The notes under the pieces were generated by a model, which was not told the origin of the DNA, searched no databases, and worked only from the letters and a program-made list of their open reading frames with translations. Shown piece by piece: positions 52,859 through 62,971 of a stretch of DNA of 64,000 bases. The stretch comes from Massilia frigida (GTDB lineage Bacteria > Pseudomonadota > Gammaproteobacteria > Burkholderiales > Burkholderiaceae_D), in NCBI RefSeq assembly GCF_011682175.1, contig NZ_WHJG01000029.1:34505-98504 (forward strand), read 5' to 3'. Both the position numbers and the translations under genes were made by a program. The number at the start of each line of letters is the position of its first letter. Positions within the stretch are counted from its first letter, which is position 1.

Positions 52859-54559
52859 ATGACTACTCACAACCAACAACTCCTCCACAACGGCGCCCGC
52901 GCCGCCCGCCGTCATACCATCAACAAACTGCTGCGCTCGATTTTTGGGGTGGAGAGTTTGCGGGATGGCCAGCAACAAGTGATCGACAGCGTCCTCGACG
53001 GCAAGGATACGCTTGCGATCATGCCGACCGGTAGCGGTAAATCGCTTTGCTACCAGATTCCAGCGCGCATCTTGCAAGGGACGACGATTGTCGTCTCGCC
53101 GTTGATTTCCCTCATGAAAGACCAGCTTGAAAAGCTCGACGCACTCGGCGTGCGTGCTGTGCAGGTCAACAGCAGCCTGACGCGCGAAGAGGAAGACGCG
53201 GCCATGGAGGGCATCCGCAGCGGCTTTCACGAAATCGTGTTCTGCACGCCGGAGCGGCTGTCGATGCCATCTTTCCTCGACGCGTTCAGGCAGATCGAGG
53301 TGGCGCTGCTGGTGATCGACGAAGCTCATTGCATTTCGCAGTGGGGCCACGATTTCCGGCCCGCTTACCTCGACATGGCGGCCGCCATCGATGCCTTGAA
53401 ACGCCCGCCGCTGCTGGCGCTGACCGCCACCGCGACCGACGACGTGATGACCGACATCGCCCGCCAGCTTGGCCGCGCGCGCATGAACGTGGTCAATACC
53501 GGCATTTACCGTCCCAAGCTGCATTACCGCGTGGCGCAGGTCACCAACAACGACGAGCGCTATGCGCGCGCGCTGGACTATGTGCAGGCCTCGCAGGGCG
53601 TGGGCATCGTCTACGCGGCCACCGTCAAGGCGGCCGAAGAGATGCTCGCCATCCTGGTCAATGCCGGCGAAAGCGCCACGCTCTATCACGGCAAGCTGCC
53701 TGCGGCTGTGCGCAAGCGCAACCAGGATGAATTCATGTCCGGCGAAAAGCGCGTGATGGTCGCCACCAACGCCTTCGGCATGGGGATCGACAAGCCGGAT
53801 ACCCGTTTCGTGCTGCACTTGCAGCTGCCGGCCAACCTGGAAGCCTACTACCAGGAGTCCGGCCGCGCCGGGCGCGATGGGCTCGACGCCGAGTGCACCC
53901 TGTTGTACTTCCAGGACGATAAGCGCCTGCAGCAGTTCTTCCTCGTGAAGCACTACCCGACTGCGAACGACCTGAAAGCGGTCTACGATACCGTGTGCGC
54001 GATGGCGCAGGAAGAGAAGGTCGGTTTCGAGCGCTTGAACGGTGAACTCGATGAACTGGCATCGGGCAAACTGAAAATCTGCCTCAAGCTGCTCAAGGAC
54101 GGCAAGCTGCTGCGCCAGAACCGCAAGCTCGATTACATCGTGACGCCGAAAGTGGCCAGCGCCGGCCTGTTCGAGGAGCTGTCCGCCATTTACGCGCACA
54201 AGCAGGAGCGCGACCGCGAATCGCTGGAGCAGATGGTGTCGTACGCGGTGAGCGGCTTTTGCCGCTGGAAGGTGCTGCTCGATTACTTCAAGGATGAAGT
54301 CGAGGGCTTCGACAAGTGCTGCCGCTGCGATAACTGCCTCAATCCGCCGGCGGTGGCCGAGATCGCGATCCGCGACGACGAATTCGAGCGCGATCCCGAA
54401 CCCGCGCCGGCCGCGCCGCGTTTTGAACCGGGCACCCAGGTGCGCGTGCCCAGGTTCGACGTCGGCACGGTGGTGTCGATGGCGGGCGACCAGGTGACTA
54501 TCGTCTTCCCCGAACATGGCGAAAAGACCTTCCTGGCCGATTACGTGGAAGTCGCCTGA
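52859..54559 (+). CDS. recQ: RecQ-family ATP-dependent DNA helicase
   Basis: Unwinds DNA 3' to 5' in repair and recombination. 566 residues from ATG 52859. Motif 0 and I: FGVESLRDGQQQVID, IMPTGSGKSLCYQ; DEAH box VIDEAHCISQWGHDFRP (motif II plus the RecQ aromatic loop); LTATAT; motif VI QESGRAGRDG. Zinc-binding Cys in FDKCCRCDNC. It has no clear HRDC domain; the last 70 residues end in a small beta domain (FEPGTQVRVPRFDVGTVVSMAGDQVTIVFPEHGEK). Followed after 61 bases by the ligase-associated operon. Confidence 0.95.
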   Translation: MTTHNQQLLHNGARAARRHTINKLLRSIFGVESLRDGQQQVIDSVLDGKDTLAIMPTGSGKSLCYQIPARILQGTTIVVSPLISLMKDQLEKLDALGVRAVQVNSSLTREEEDAAMEGIRSGFHEIVFCTPERLSMPSFLDAFRQIEVALLVIDEAHCISQWGHDFRPAYLDMAAAIDALKRPPLLALTATATDDVMTDIARQLGRARMNVVNTGIYRPKLHYRVAQVTNNDERYARALDYVQASQGVGIVYAATVKAAEEMLAILVNAGESATLYHGKLPAAVRKRNQDEFMSGEKRVMVATNAFGMGIDKPDTRFVLHLQLPANLEAYYQESGRAGRDGLDAECTLLYFQDDKRLQQFFLVKHYPTANDLKAVYDTVCAMAQEEKVGFERLNGELDELASGKLKICLKLLKDGKLLRQNRKLDYIVTPKVASAGLFEELSAIYAHKQERDRESLEQMVSYAVSGFCRWKVLLDYFKDEVEGFDKCCRCDNCLNPPAVAEIAIRDDEFERDPEPAPAAPRFEPGTQVRVPRFDVGTVVSMAGDQVTIVFPEHGEKTFLADYVEVA

Positions 54560-54620
54560 GCAGCGGTCTGAGCGTCAGCGCCGTCCAGCGGCGCGAGGAG
54601 AAAAACATAGGAGTGCACGC

Positions 54621-55709
54621 ATGTCGGACATGGTAGTGGTACGCAAGGAGGGACTGTTTTGCGTCCCGGGGCAGTTCTACATCGACCCGTGGCGGCCGGT
54701 GGACCGCGCCGTGATCACCCACGCGCATGGCGACCACGCGCGCGTCGGCCACGGCCACTACCTGGCGGCAGCCAGCGGCGTGAATGTGCTGCGCTCGCGC
54801 CTGGGCGACATCCACATCGACGGCCTCGAATACGGCGAGCGCATCGTGCACAACGGCGTGACGGTCTCGCTGCATCCGGCCGGTCACGTGCTTGGCTCGG
54901 CCCAGGTGCGCATGGAGCATCGCGGCGAAGTGTGGGTCGCTTCCGGCGACTACAAGGTCGAACCGGACCGCACCTGCGCGCCGTTCGAGCCGGTGCGCTG
55001 CGATACCTTCATCACCGAATCGACCTTCGGGCTGCCGATCTACCGCTGGCAGCCGGAGCAGGAAATTTTCGACGACATCAATCGCTGGTGGCGCAAGAAT
55101 GCCGACCAGGGCCGCGCCAGCGTGGTCTTCGCCTATTCGTTCGGCAAGGCACAGCGCATCCTGTCCGGCCTCGATCCATCGATCGGCACCATCATCTGCC
55201 ACGGCGCGGCCGAACCGATCAACCGCGTCTACCGCGAAGGCGGCGTGGCCCTGCCGCCCACCGTGCTGGTGACCCAGGTCGAGAAGGCGGCCATCAGGCG
55301 TTCGATTGTGATCGCGCCGCCATCGGCGGGCAATTCCACCTGGATGAAGCGCTTTGGCGACTACAGCGATTCCTTCGCCAGCGGCTGGATGCAGTTGCGC
55401 GGCGCGCGCCGCCGGCGTGGCGTGGACCGCGGCTTCGTGCTGTCCGACCATGCCGACTGGCCCGGCCTGATGACGGCCATTCGCGCCACCGAGGCGCTAC
55501 GCGTGATCGTCACCCACGGCTCGATTCCTATCATGGTGCGCTGGCTGTGCCAGGTGGGCCTGGACGCCTCGGGTTTCGATACCGAATACGGCGACGAGGA
55601 TGAAGCCGTGGAAGTGGCGGCGCCGGTGGCCGATCCCGCGCCCGATGGGACGCCCGATGGGACGCCCTATGGGACGCCCTATGGGACGCCCGAGGTGACG
55701 GATGCGTGA
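54621..55709 (+). CDS. Ligase-associated DNA exonuclease (metallo-beta-lactamase/CPSF fold)
   Basis: 362 residues, started at ATG 54621 with AGGAG seven bases before. Metal site THAHGDHARVGHGHYL near residue 35, HPAGHVLGSAQ, and SGDYK; C-terminal SDHADWPGL and VTHGS are the beta-CASP type marks. Family members are encoded with ATP-dependent ligase and Lhr-like helicase in repair operons. The last residues are four 4-residue repeats (DGTP, DGTP, YGTP, YGTP) from a 12-base repeat at 55644-55691. It overlaps the ligase gene by eight bases. Confidence 0.93.
   Translation: MSDMVVVRKEGLFCVPGQFYIDPWRPVDRAVITHAHGDHARVGHGHYLAAASGVNVLRSRLGDIHIDGLEYGERIVHNGVTVSLHPAGHVLGSAQVRMEHRGEVWVASGDYKVEPDRTCAPFEPVRCDTFITESTFGLPIYRWQPEQEIFDDINRWWRKNADQGRASVVFAYSFGKAQRILSGLDPSIGTIICHGAAEPINRVYREGGVALPPTVLVTQVEKAAIRRSIVIAPPSAGNSTWMKRFGDYSDSFASGWMQLRGARRRRGVDRGFVLSDHADWPGLMTAIRATEALRVIVTHGSIPIMVRWLCQVGLDASGFDTEYGDEDEAVEVAAPVADPAPDGTPDGTPYGTPYGTPEVTDA
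55644..55691 (+). repeat. Four 12-base repeats at the exonuclease C-terminus
   Basis: GATGGGACGCCC twice, then TATGGGACGCCC twice, in frame. Length change here would not shift the frame or touch the ligase start at 55702. Confidence 0.92.
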
Positions 55710-57333
55710 GTTTGCCCGCCTGTACACCGAGCTCGACGAGACCACCGCCACCAACCGCAAGCTCGAGGCGCTGCAAGCCTACTTTGGCAGCGCGGCGCCC
55801 GACAACGCGGCCTGGGCGGTCTACTTCCTGGCTGGCGGCAAGCCGCGCCAGGCCGTGCCGAGCAAGCTGCTGCGCCAGTACGCCATCGACTACGCGCAGC
55901 TCGACGAGTGGCTGTTCGAGGAGTCGTACCACGCCGTCGGCGACATGGCCGAAACCATCGCCCACATCCTGCCGCCGCCCGGGCGGCAAAGCGACATCGG
56001 CCTGGCCGAGTGGATGCAGGAGCGCATCGGTCCCTTGCGCGGCGCCGATCCGGCCACCATTCGCACGGCCTTGTTCGGGTTCTGGAACGAACTCGATTGG
56101 CGCGAACGCTTTTTGCTGACCAAATTGATCGGTGGCGGCTTTCGGGTCGGCGTGTCGAAACTGCTGGTCACGCGCGCGCTGTCCTCGCTGGCGGCGGTCG
56201 ACAGCAAGCTGATTGCCCAGCGCCTGATGGGCTGGACCGATGGCAGTGTGCGGCCCACGGCGGCCGGCTTCCTGCAACTGATCGCCGCCCAGTCGGACGA
56301 TGAGCACAAACTGCGCGGCGGCCAGCCCTATCCCTTCTTCCTTGCGCACCAGTTGCAGGGCGAGCCGGAAGGACTGGGGGAGGTGGGCGACTGGCAGGTG
56401 GAATGGAAGTACGACGGCATCCGCGCGCAACTGGTGCGGCGCGGCGCGCAAAACTTCCTGTGGTCGCGCGGCGAAGACCTGATCACGGAACGCTTTCCCG
56501 AGCTGGCGGCGCTGCCTCTGCCCGAAGGCACGGTCATCGATGGCGAAGTGCTGATCTGGACCGGGGAAGACACGCCGGCCGCGTTTGCGGACCTGCAAAA
56601 GCGCATCGGCCGCAAGACCTTGTCCGCCAAGCTGCTGGCCGAACTGCCAGCGGTGCTGGTGGCCTACGACCTGCTGGAGCAGGATGGCGTGGACCTGCGC
56701 GCGCTGCCCCAGCACGAACGGCGCGCCCTGCTGGAGGTGCTGGTGCGCGAGACGGCCAAGCCGCAACTGAAGTTGTCGCCCCTGATCCGCACGGCCAGCT
56801 GGCACGAACTGGCCAGGGTGCGCACCGAATCGCGCGCGCGCGGCGTGGAGGGCATGATGCTCAAGGCGCGCGACGCCCAGTATGGCGTTGGCCGCACCAA
56901 GAACGTGGGCACGTGGTGGAAATGGAAGGTCGATCCGTACACCATCGACGCGGTACTGATCTACGCGCAGGCGGGCCACGGGCGGCGCGCCTCGCTCTAC
57001 ACCGACTACACCTTCGCGGTGTGGGACGGCGAGGACGGCGAGCGCAAGCTGGTGCCGTTTGCCAAAGCGTATTCGGGCCTGACCGACGCCGAAATCGCGG
57101 TGGTCGACAATGCCGTCCGCAAGACCACGGTCGAAAAATTCGGGCCGGTGCGTTCGGTGCGCCCGACCATGGTGTTCGAAATCGGCTTCGAGGGCATTGC
57201 GCTCTCCAGCCGCCACAAGGCCGGTATCGCGGTGCGCTTTCCGCGCATCTTGCGCAAGCGCGACGACAAGACCGTCGACGACGCCGATTCGCTCGATACC
57301 CTCAAGGGCCTGCTGGCCGCCGCCGGTTCATGA
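55702..57333 (+). CDS. ATP-dependent DNA ligase (ligase-associated repair type)
   Basis: 543 residues. N-terminal DNA-binding domain, then the adenylation domain with nucleophile Lys236 in [10 protein letters not shown] (motif I KxDG), [16 protein letters not shown] (motif III-IV), [12 protein letters not shown] and [16 protein letters not shown] (motif V), and an OB-fold end. This is the LigC/LigB-like group associated with the exonuclease and helicase rather than with Ku. Overlaps both neighbours (8 and 4 bases), so the four genes are one operon. Confidence 0.95.
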   Translation: MREFARLYTELDETTATNRKLEALQAYFGSAAPDNAAWAVYFLAGGKPRQAVPSKLLRQYAIDYAQLDEWLFEESYHAVGDMAETIAHILPPPGRQSDIGLAEWMQERIGPLRGADPATIRTALFGFWNELDWRERFLLTKLIGGGFRVGVSKLLVTRALSSLAAVDSKLIAQRLMGWTDGSVRPTAAGFLQLIAAQSDDEHKLRGGQPYPFFLAHQLQGEPEGLGEVGDWQVEWKYDGIRAQLVRRGAQNFLWSRGEDLITERFPELAALPLPEGTVIDGEVLIWTGEDTPAAFADLQKRIGRKTLSAKLLAELPAVLVAYDLLEQDGVDLRALPQHERRALLEVLVRETAKPQLKLSPLIRTASWHELARVRTESRARGVEGMMLKARDAQYGVGRTKNVGTWWKWKVDPYTIDAVLIYAQAGHGRRASLYTDYTFAVWDGEDGERKLVPFAKAYSGLTDAEIAVVDNAVRKTTVEKFGPVRSVRPTMVFEIGFEGIALSSRHKAGIAVRFPRILRKRDDKTVDDADSLDTLKGLLAAAGS

Positions 57334-59804
57334 GCAAGAGCCAGATGGCGCAGGCCATCGACGCCTGGTTCGCAGAGCGCAAATGGAAGGTATTCCCGTT
57401 CCAGCGCGCGGTGTGGCGCGCCGCGCTGGCCGGTGAATCGGGCCTGCTGCACGCGAACACGGGCGCCGGCAAGACGTACGCGGTATGGCTGGCGGCGCTG
57501 CTGCGCGGTGCGCTGGCCGGCAAGCGCAAGGCGTCCGGCCTGCGCGTGCTGTGGATTACGCCGATGCGCGCGCTGGCTGCCGATACCCAGCGCGCGCTGG
57601 AGGAGTCTGCGGCGGCGCTGGCGCCCGGCTGGACGATCGGCGCGCGCACCGGCGACACCAGCTCAAGCGAGCGTGCACGCCAGTCGCGCGCCATGCCGTC
57701 GGCGCTGATCACCACGCCCGAGAGCCTCTCGCTGCTGCTCAGTCACGCGGCGGCCCAGACCCAGTTCGCCAGCCTGGACATGATCATCATCGACGAGTGG
57801 CATGAACTGATGGGCAGCAAGCGCGGAGTGCAGGTGCAGCTGGCGCTGGCCCGCCTGCGTTACTGGAACCCGCAACTGGTGGTGTGGGGCTTGTCGGCCA
57901 CGATGGGCAACCTGGCGCAGGCGCAGGATGTGCTGCTCGGCGTTGGCAAGGGCACGCTGGTCGAGGGCGACCTGAAAAAGGAAATCCGGGTCGATACCCT
58001 GATTCCCGCCAACGTGTCGCGCTTTCCATGGGGCGGACATCTGGGCATCGCCATGCTGCAACCGGTGATCGACGAAATCGAGGAATACAACGCCACGCTG
58101 GTGTTTACCAATACCCGTTCGCAGTCGGAGCTGTGGTACCAGAACATCCTGGAAGCGCGCCCCGACTGGGCTGGCGTGATCGCGCTGCATCACGGCTCGC
58201 TCGACCGCGAGGTGCGCGAGTGGGTCGAGAACGGCTTGAAAAAGGGGGAACTGAAAGCGGTGATCTGCACCGCCAGCCTGGACCTGGGCGTGGACTTCCT
58301 GCCGGTCGAACGGGTACTGCAGATCGGTAGCGCCAAGGGCATCGCGCGCTTGCTGCAGCGCGCCGGGCGCAGCGGCCACGCGCCGGGGCGCGTCTCGCGC
58401 GTGACGCTGGTGCCGACCCACAGCCTGGAATTGCTGGAAGCGGCGGGCGCGAAGCACGCTGTCGCGGCGCGCCGCATCGAAGGGCGGCTGGTGCCCAACA
58501 AGCCGTTCGACGTGCTGGTGCAGCATCTGGTGACGGTGGCGCTGGGCGGCGGCTTTCGCGCCGAACAGCTGTACCAGGAGGTGCGCAGCGCCTGGTCGTA
58601 CCGTGCGCTCACGCAGGAAGAGTGGCAATGGGCGCTCGATTTCGTGGCGCGCGGCGGGCAAAGCCTGACCGCGTATCCGGAATACCAGCGCGTGATCGCC
58701 GATGAGGAGGGCGTGTACCGCGTGCCGAGCGTGGCGCTGGGACGGCGTCACCGCATGGGCATCGGCACCATTGTGTCCGATTCGACGATGCAGGTGAAGT
58801 ACATGAGCGGAGGGCGCATCGGCAGTGTCGAGGAATCGTTCATCTCGCGCCTGAAGGCGGGCGACCATTTCCTGTTCGGTGGACGGATCCTGGAATTCAT
58901 ACGGGTGCACGAGATGACCGCATTCGTGAAGCGCGCCACCGGGGCGCGCGGGGCGGTGACGCGCTGGCAGGGCGCCAAGATGCCGATGTCGTCGGAACTG
59001 GCGCACGCCGCGCTGGAAGAATTACGCCACGCGGCACGTGGCGAGTTCCGAGGTCCGGAAATGGAGGCGATCCGCCCGCTGCTGGAAATCCAGCAGCGCT
59101 GGTCCGCGCTGCCGACCATCGATACGCTGGTGGTGGAGGCCATGACCAGCCGCGAGGGCTATCACCTGTTCATGTATCCGTTCGCGGGACGCTCCGTGCA
59201 CATGGGACTGGCCTCGCTGTTCGCCTACCGCATCGCGCGCGTGCAGCCAATCACGTTTTCGATCGCGATCAACGATTATGGCTTCGAGCTGCTGGCGGCC
59301 GAACCGGTGGACTGGGCGCGCGCGTTTGTGGCGGCGTCGGCGAACGTGACGGGGCTTGAGGTGCCCTTGTTTTCCACCGAACTGCTGCTCGAAGACGTGC
59401 TGGCGAGCCTGAACGCGACCCAGCTTTCGCAGCAGCATTTCCGCGAAGTGGCGCGCATCGCCGGGCTGGTATTCCAGGGCTATCCGGGCCAGCCGAAAAG
59501 CACGCGCCAGATCCAGGCATCGTCGTCGCTGTTTTTCGAGGTATTCCGCAAGCACGATGCGGGCAACCTGCTGCTCACGCAGGCGCAGCGCGAGGTGATG
59601 GAACAGGAGCTGGAATTGACGCGCCTGCGCGACACCTTGATCGAGCTGCATGCGCGCGGCGTGGCCTTTCGCGAAGTCAAACGCGCCACGCCCTTCGGCT
59701 TTGCGCTGATGGTCGAGCGCTTCCGCGAAAAACTCAGCACCGAAAAGCTGTCGGACCGCGTGGCGCGCATGCTGCGCGAACTGGAGAAAGCGGCCCTGCC
59801 ATGA
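57330..59804 (+). CDS. Lhr-like DEXH helicase, ligase-associated
   Basis: 824 residues from ATG 57330, inside the ligase stop. Motif [14 protein letters not shown], motif Ia [30 protein letters not shown]-type box [15 protein letters not shown], motif [12 protein letters not shown], and [14 protein letters not shown]. The C-terminal part (about 400-824) is the Lhr core with winged-helix and beta-barrel sections ([36 protein letters not shown]). Its role is a 3'-5' translocating helicase in DNA damage response with the ligase, exonuclease and PdeM. Confidence 0.95.
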   Translation: MSKSQMAQAIDAWFAERKWKVFPFQRAVWRAALAGESGLLHANTGAGKTYAVWLAALLRGALAGKRKASGLRVLWITPMRALAADTQRALEESAAALAPGWTIGARTGDTSSSERARQSRAMPSALITTPESLSLLLSHAAAQTQFASLDMIIIDEWHELMGSKRGVQVQLALARLRYWNPQLVVWGLSATMGNLAQAQDVLLGVGKGTLVEGDLKKEIRVDTLIPANVSRFPWGGHLGIAMLQPVIDEIEEYNATLVFTNTRSQSELWYQNILEARPDWAGVIALHHGSLDREVREWVENGLKKGELKAVICTASLDLGVDFLPVERVLQIGSAKGIARLLQRAGRSGHAPGRVSRVTLVPTHSLELLEAAGAKHAVAARRIEGRLVPNKPFDVLVQHLVTVALGGGFRAEQLYQEVRSAWSYRALTQEEWQWALDFVARGGQSLTAYPEYQRVIADEEGVYRVPSVALGRRHRMGIGTIVSDSTMQVKYMSGGRIGSVEESFISRLKAGDHFLFGGRILEFIRVHEMTAFVKRATGARGAVTRWQGAKMPMSSELAHAALEELRHAARGEFRGPEMEAIRPLLEIQQRWSALPTIDTLVVEAMTSREGYHLFMYPFAGRSVHMGLASLFAYRIARVQPITFSIAINDYGFELLAAEPVDWARAFVAASANVTGLEVPLFSTELLLEDVLASLNATQLSQQHFREVARIAGLVFQGYPGQPKSTRQIQASSSLFFEVFRKHDAGNLLLTQAQREVMEQELELTRLRDTLIELHARGVAFREVKRATPFGFALMVERFREKLSTEKLSDRVARMLRELEKAALP

Positions 59805-60451
59805 CGTTCCGCGAGATGCAGCTGGCCGGCGAGGCGGTCTTGCTGCTGCCCGAAAAGGCCTTATACTGGCCGGCGCGCCGGATGCTGGTCATCGCCGACA
59901 TCCACTTCGGCAAGGCGGCCTCGTTCCGCGCACAGGGCGTGCCGGTGCCGCGCGGGACCACCACCGAGAACCTTGACGCCCTCGACGCGCTGATGGCCGC
60001 GCATGCAACCCGCGAGATCGTCTTCCTGGGGGACTTTTTGCACGCGCGCGCCGCCCATGCCTCGGCCACGCTGACGGCGATGCTGGCGTGGCGCGCGCGC
60101 CATCCGGACCTGGTCCTGACCCTGGTGCGCGGGAACCACGACAAGCACGCGGGCGACCCGGCGGCGGCGCTGGCGATCGGCATGGTCGATGAGCCGCACA
60201 CGGTGGCGCCGTTCTCGTTTTGCCACCATCCCGACATCGCCGCGCCGGGCTACGTGCTGGCGGGGCATGTGCATCCGGTGTACTGGCTCTCGACCCGGCT
60301 CGATTCGCTGCGCCTGCCGTGCTTCCTGATCGGAGCGGCGCGCATGGTGCTGCCATCCTTCGGCGCATTTACGGGCGGCTTGGTGGTCGCGCCGGGGCCG
60401 GGGGAGCAGGTGTGCGTCAGCTCGGGCGAGGCTGTGCATTGCGTACGCTAG
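59801..60451 (+). CDS. pdeM: Ligase-associated endonuclease PdeM (metallophosphoesterase)
   Basis: 216 residues. Two-metal phosphoesterase motifs: [14 protein letters not shown] (D-x-H), [10 protein letters not shown] (GD), LVRGNHDKH (GNHD), [21 protein letters not shown] (GHxH). The family name and operon position fit PdeM, the last gene of the exonuclease-ligase-helicase-PdeM set. Starts within the helicase stop by four bases. Confidence 0.94.
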   Translation: MTFREMQLAGEAVLLLPEKALYWPARRMLVIADIHFGKAASFRAQGVPVPRGTTTENLDALDALMAAHATREIVFLGDFLHARAAHASATLTAMLAWRARHPDLVLTLVRGNHDKHAGDPAAALAIGMVDEPHTVAPFSFCHHPDIAAPGYVLAGHVHPVYWLSTRLDSLRLPCFLIGAARMVLPSFGAFTGGLVVAPGPGEQVCVSSGEAVHCVR

Positions 60452-60538
60452 CGCACCGACGTCCGTATGCGTTGCGCGTAACTTGACATGACTGCTGGAA
60501 ATATCCGGCTTCGCTGTACAACCTCCGAGGAGATCATC

Positions 60539-61645
60539 ATCAAAACGACAACAATATTGCGCGTCGCATCGCGCGTCGCATTCCTGGCTGCGCTGCCACT
60601 CTTTTCCGTGACCCTGGCCGCGCCTGCACAGGCTCAGCAATACAACAACAATGCCGCCGCCTACACCCCGGTGATCCGTGGTTTCGACGTGGAAGAGGTG
60701 CGCCGCCTGAAACCCGGCGTGGAGCTGAACTTCAACCTGTATGGCACCCCGGGCGGACGCGCGACCCTGAGCATCGCTGGCGCCAACCGCAACCTGAACC
60801 TGACCGAAACCGAGCCGGGCCAGTACGAAGGCACCTACACCCTCGGCGGGCGCGACAACATCACGGGCGGCAGCGCCGTGACCGCCAACCTGCGCGTCGG
60901 TAACCAGGTCACCAGTGGCGTGCTCAGCGAATCGCTGCTGCGCGATGTTGGCCGCCATCCGCGCGACAACCAGGGCCGCGAACGCGCCGCCGATGTGCCG
61001 CGTATCGCGCGCTTCGAGGTGCAGGGCGATGATGATTTAACGCCGGGCAATGAACTGGTGTTTTCGGTCTACGGTACGCCGGGCGCCAAGGTCGACATGA
61101 CCATCGCCGGTACCCGTGGCGTGTTCTTCTTGCCGGAAGTTAATCCGGGCGAATACAGCGGCGGTTATACGATCCGCCGCGCCGACCGGATTGCACCGAA
61201 CAGCGCCGTGACGGCCACCATGCGCGTGGGCGGCCGCGTGTCGACCGCCGTCCTCGGCAAGCCGCTGCGTGTCGCGGCCGCCACGCCAACGCCACGCGAA
61301 GTGCGTTACTGCACCAATTGCGCCACGGTGGACGCGATCAATGTGGTCGAGGTCAATGGCGACGGTAATTATCTCGGCACCATCGGTGGCGGCGTGCTTG
61401 GCGCCGTGCTGGGCAGCCAGGTCGGCAAGGGCCACGGCCGTACCGCGGCACAGATCGCCGGCGCAGTCGGCGGCGCCTATGTGGGCCGCAATATCGAGCG
61501 CAATGCCCGCAAGACCCAGCATTACGAAGTGGTGATCCGCTTCAACAACGGCGGTACCCAGACCGTGACGTACGAAAACGACCCAGGCCTGCGCGTGGGC
61601 GAAAAGGTCCGGATCACGGACGGCGTGCTGTCGCGCGACCAGTAA
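60539..61645 (+). CDS. Glycine-zipper 2TM-domain envelope protein, apparent AUC start
   Basis: Signal peptide KTTTILRVASRVAFLAALPLFSVTLAAPAQA, two repeated Ig-like beta domains (residues about 40-140 and 155-250: VIRGFDVEEVRRLKPGVELNFNLYGTPGGRATLSIAG and RIARFEVQGDDDLTPGNELVFSVYGTPGAKVDMTIAG), then a glycine-zipper segment (GTIGGGVLGAVLGSQVGKGHGRTAAQIAGAVGGAYVGRNIERN) as in Rick_17kDa_Anti/OmpA-zipper proteins. GAGGAG at 60527-60532 is the only good ribosome site; six bases after it stands ATC (60539), where a normal gene would have ATG. An in-frame ATG at 60488 has no ribosome site. The start is therefore uncertain. Confidence 0.85.
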   Translation: MKTTTILRVASRVAFLAALPLFSVTLAAPAQAQQYNNNAAAYTPVIRGFDVEEVRRLKPGVELNFNLYGTPGGRATLSIAGANRNLNLTETEPGQYEGTYTLGGRDNITGGSAVTANLRVGNQVTSGVLSESLLRDVGRHPRDNQGRERAADVPRIARFEVQGDDDLTPGNELVFSVYGTPGAKVDMTIAGTRGVFFLPEVNPGEYSGGYTIRRADRIAPNSAVTATMRVGGRVSTAVLGKPLRVAAATPTPREVRYCTNCATVDAINVVEVNGDGNYLGTIGGGVLGAVLGSQVGKGHGRTAAQIAGAVGGAYVGRNIERNARKTQHYEVVIRFNNGGTQTVTYENDPGLRVGEKVRITDGVLSRDQ

Positions 61646-61662
61646 CATGGTGTGATGCAATG

Positions 61663-61691
61663 AAAACGGCGCCCCGCGGGGCGCCGTTTTT
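61663..61691. terminator. Bidirectional intrinsic terminator
   Basis: AAAACGGCGCCCC (61663-61675) and GGGGCGCCGTTTT (61678-61690) form a perfect 13-base-pair stem, with T on one side and A on the other. It serves the glycine-zipper gene and the convergent Crp/Fnr gene. Confidence 0.92.
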
Positions 61692-61706
61692 GCAAGCGGA
61701 AACGTT

Positions 61707-62576
61707 TCAGACGGTGGTGGTGGCCAGCACCTTGGCGTCGCCAGCCTGTTCGGCTTCGGCCTTGGCCTTGGCGGCGCTGTTCTGCTTGGCGCGCGAGCGC
61801 GATGGCGGCAGGCGGCGCAGGGTCTTGAGGGCATCGGCATCCTTGATGCCGATGGTGCGCTGGTCGACCGTGATGAGCCCGATTTCGTTGAAAGCCGACA
61901 AGGTGCGGCTGACGGTTTCCAGGGTCAGGCCCAGGTAGCTGCCGATTTCATGGCGCGTCATGCGCAGGTTGAACAGCTTGCTGGAATAACCCATGGCGGC
62001 GAAACGGTCGGCCAGCGACACCAGGAAGCGCGCCACGCGGGCTTCCGCGCTGAGCGCGCCCAGCATGCCGATCATGGCTTGTTCGCGCACCAGTTCGCGG
62101 CTCATCACGCCGTACATGACGTTTTCCAGTTCCAGGTGCACGCGGCCGAGGGCCGTGAGCTTTTTGAACGGCAGCAAGATCAGATCGCAGTCGGACAGGG
62201 CCACCGCTTCGGAAGCGTAGTGGCGGGTGTGGATGCCATCGACGCCGAGCATGTCGCCCTTCATGGGGAAGCTGAGTACCTGTTCGTTGCCGAATTCGTC
62301 GATGAGCACGGTCTTGAGGAAGCCGGAGTTGACGATGTAGAGGGTGTCGAAGGCCTGGCCGATGGTGTGGACGCGCTGGCCGGTCTTGAATTGCACATGC
62401 TGGAACAGCAGTTCTTCGCTGTTGATCGACACCGCCGCGCTGATGTGCAGCAGGTCGCAGACTTCCTTGAGATTGGACCAGAGGCGGCCCTGGCGCTGCC
62501 GGCCTGCTTCCATCGGAGAGGAATGCATGGTCGACGTGGGGGTGTTGCGGTTGTCTTGCGGTGGCGTGGTCAGCAT
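61707..62576 (-). CDS. Crp/Fnr-family transcriptional regulator
   Basis: 289 residues from ATG 62576, which has GGAG six bases upstream; longer in-frame starts at 62582 and 62636 fit the ribosome site less well. Cyclic-nucleotide-binding-like beta roll (LLFQHVQFKTGQRVHTIGQAFDTLYIVNSGFLKTVLIDEFGNEQVLSFPMKGDMLGVDGI), dimer helix, and HTH with recognition sequence YLGLTLETVSRTLSAF (E--SR as in FNR). The N-terminus has only one Cys, so an FNR-type [4Fe-4S] sensor is not supported. The Ala/Lys-rich tail is unusual. Ligand unknown. Confidence 0.93.
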   Translation of the reverse strand: MLTTPPQDNRNTPTSTMHSSPMEAGRQRQGRLWSNLKEVCDLLHISAAVSINSEELLFQHVQFKTGQRVHTIGQAFDTLYIVNSGFLKTVLIDEFGNEQVLSFPMKGDMLGVDGIHTRHYASEAVALSDCDLILLPFKKLTALGRVHLELENVMYGVMSRELVREQAMIGMLGALSAEARVARFLVSLADRFAAMGYSSKLFNLRMTRHEIGSYLGLTLETVSRTLSAFNEIGLITVDQRTIGIKDADALKTLRRLPPSRSRAKQNSAAKAKAEAEQAGDAKVLATTTV

Positions 62577-62971
62577 GCTCATCTCCAGGGTAAGGAAAAT
62601 TCGAAGTTTCAGGCTGCGGGTATCAGGCTTGAACAACGATCTGAACGACCTGCGACCGGAGCTTCAAAAGTGATGTACAGCACGGCTGGCTAGCTTGCGT
62701 AAGAACAATTTATGAACCGCAGGAAAGCCGAATCGCTGGATTTAAGTATGCCAACACGAGCCCGGCATTGATATCAGCGAACGCTGAATCTGGGAGTAGG
62801 ATAGGGCGCGCTATTGTAGGACTATTCCTAATGTGAGTGCCGATCCACAGAGTGAAAACATGATCGTGGGAGCGAGGCGGAGTGCGTGCTACTGATGGGT
62901 ACAAAAGGCGATTACTTGAGGTTTCTCGGCACGAATTTATCGCGCCGGTGTCTAAAACTTTCCGCCCCCTG
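62577..62971. other. Intergenic region, no gene seen
   Basis: 395 bases between the Crp/Fnr and response-regulator genes, both on the minus strand. It must hold the Crp/Fnr promoter near its left end. I see no conserved open frame, repeat or clear RNA; a stem-loop with a T-tract for the response-regulator gene is not evident. Confidence 0.5.

Noticed and set aside
61707..62576. Crp/Fnr protein as an oxygen-sensing FNR
   Set aside because: FNR needs several N-terminal Cys; only one is present.
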